From: an uncultured Thermodesulfobacterium sp.
GTDB lineage: Bacteria; Desulfobacterota; Thermodesulfobacteria; Thermodesulfobacteriales; Thermodesulfobacteriaceae
Reading direction: 5' to 3'
NCBI GenBank assembly: GCA_938091335.1
Contig: CALLJG010000013.1
Coordinates: 1 to 45,255, forward strand
Length of the DNA stretch: 45,255 bases
The notes beneath the pieces are model-generated. The model saw only the letters and a program-made list of their open reading frames with translations. It made no database searches and was not told the DNA's origin. Positions 44,464-45,255 of this stretch are shown here, in pieces; the first letter of the stretch is position 1; each line of letters begins with the position of its first letter. Made by a program: the position numbers and the translations under genes.

Positions 44464-45255
44464 ATGGAACCTTTAGTTAGAAAGAGAAGTGGGAAGGTGG
44501 TTCCTTTTTCGAGGTTTAGGATCATCAATGCAGTTTATAAAGCTATGAAAGCTACCAATATAGGGACTAAAGCTGATGCTGAAAAAATTGCTGATGCAGT
44601 TGCAGTATATCTTTATAGGCAATATTTCAAAAAAGGAGATATTCCACATGTTGAAACGATACAAGACATAATTGAAAAAACATTAATGGAAAGAGGATTT
44701 CCTGAAGTTGCCAAAGCTTATATTTTATATCGTGAAAAAAGAAGACAAGCAAGAGAAATTGGAAAGGCTTTAGTTGATGGAATTAACTTAATTGAAGAGT
44801 ATTTAGGAAATGAAGATTGGAGAGTTAGGGAAAATTCGAACATGAGTTTTTCTTTGCAAGGACTTAATTTTCATGTTTCTTCTTCTGTAATAGCTAGATA
44901 CTGGCTTGAAAAACTCTATCCCCAAGAAATAGCCAATGCTCATAAAGATGGAGATTTTCATATACATGATTTGGGTTGTTTATCAGCTTATTGTGTAGGT
45001 TGGGATCTTTATGAACTTTTGTTAAGAGGTTTTGGAGGGGTTTATGGTAAAGTAGAAAGTGCTCCTCCTAAACATTTTAGAAGTGCTCTTGGGCAAATTG
45101 TAAACTTTTTTTATACCTTACAAGGAGAAAGTGCTGGAGCACAAGCTTTTTCAAATTTTGATACTTTGCTTTCTCCTTTTATAAGATATGACAAACTTTC
45201 TTATGAAGATGTAAAACAATGCATGCAAGAGTTTCTTTTTAATCTTAATGTTCCT
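44464..45255 (+). CDS. nrdD: Anaerobic ribonucleoside-triphosphate reductase, N-terminal part (cut by window edge)
   Basis: NrdD is the class III glycyl-radical reductase that makes deoxynucleotides without oxygen. The visible 264 codons start MEPLVRKRSGKVVPFSRF, an ATP-cone (residues about 3-95) that senses ATP/dATP. The catalytic domain then begins around NSNMSFSLQGLNFHVSSSV, with HKDGDFHIHDLG and GESAGAQAFSNFDTLL typical of the NrdD barrel. TAAGGAGG precedes the ATG at 44464. The radical-glycine end and nrdG lie beyond the right edge. The gene marks an anaerobic life style. Confidence 0.95.
   Translation, partial: MEPLVRKRSGKVVPFSRFRIINAVYKAMKATNIGTKADAEKIADAVAVYLYRQYFKKGDIPHVETIQDIIEKTLMERGFPEVAKAYILYREKRRQAREIGKALVDGINLIEEYLGNEDWRVRENSNMSFSLQGLNFHVSSSVIARYWLEKLYPQEIANAHKDGDFHIHDLGCLSAYCVGWDLYELLLRGFGGVYGKVESAPPKHFRSALGQIVNFFYTLQGESAGAQAFSNFDTLLSPFIRYDKLSYEDVKQCMQEFLFNLNVP

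Overview
The window looks like part of the chromosome of an AT-rich, anaerobic and probably thermophilic bacterium. The best guess is a Thermodesulfobacterium/Caldimicrobium-like member of the Thermodesulfobacteriota. That placement is inferred from codon use (Arg mostly AGA), class III ribonucleotide reductase, a two-subunit pyruvate carboxylase, citramalate synthase, a CooC-type ATPase and a thermophile-style type III CRISPR locus. No rRNA gene is present to prove it.

Layout. (1) 1-3244, minus strand: the str operon rpsL-rpsG-fusA-tuf (tuf cut by the window edge), with a clear promoter at 3217-3244. (2) 3374-11282, plus strand: a housekeeping run of rarA, a GT2 glycosyltransferase, glyA, dCMP deaminase, a zinc-finger-less DnaJ homologue, speE, a nitroreductase, a DsbC-like lipoprotein and an AMMECR1 protein. 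(3) 11283-26529: a defence island. It starts with about 540 bp of decayed or non-coding sequence. A type III-B CRISPR-Cas locus follows: cas6, cmr1 (frameshifted), cmr2/cas10, cmr3, a CARF protein with a RelE-like C-terminus, cmr4, cmr5, cmr6, a CARF-wHTH protein, a leader, and an array of 19 identical 29-nt repeats. Behind the array is a compact three-gene operon: a 61-aa helical protein, a Rad50/SMC-like ATPase with a CxxC hook, and a small PD-(D/E)XK nuclease. (4) 26585-32770, plus strand: a short Slp-like lipoprotein, a J-domain protein, lysC, cimA, a CooC-like ATPase, cysS and a CvpA-family protein. (5) 32773-44329, minus strand: hisB, truA, argC, rpsI, rplM, a CsgG-family protein, pycB, pycA, a TrmD fusion, rimM, khpA, rpsP and ffh. 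(6) 44464-end, plus strand: the 5' part of nrdD, with two NrdR-like boxes in front of it.

How the island should work. Cas6 cuts the array transcript, leaving an 8-nt tag ATTGCGAC. The Cmr complex uses the crRNAs to recognise RNA. Cas10 keeps its GGDD cyclase motif and should make cyclic oligoadenylate. One CARF protein would then act as a ribosome-directed RelE-type effector, and the second as a sensor, regulator or ring nuclease. No cas1 or cas2 is present in the window. The most notable points are the CARF-RelE fusion gene inside the cmr operon, the unrecognised ATPase-nuclease operon, the cmr1 frameshift, a 14-bp inverted repeat that runs from the leader into the first CRISPR repeat, and an unusual content of hairpins, promoter elements and antisense ribosome-binding sites among the spacers.
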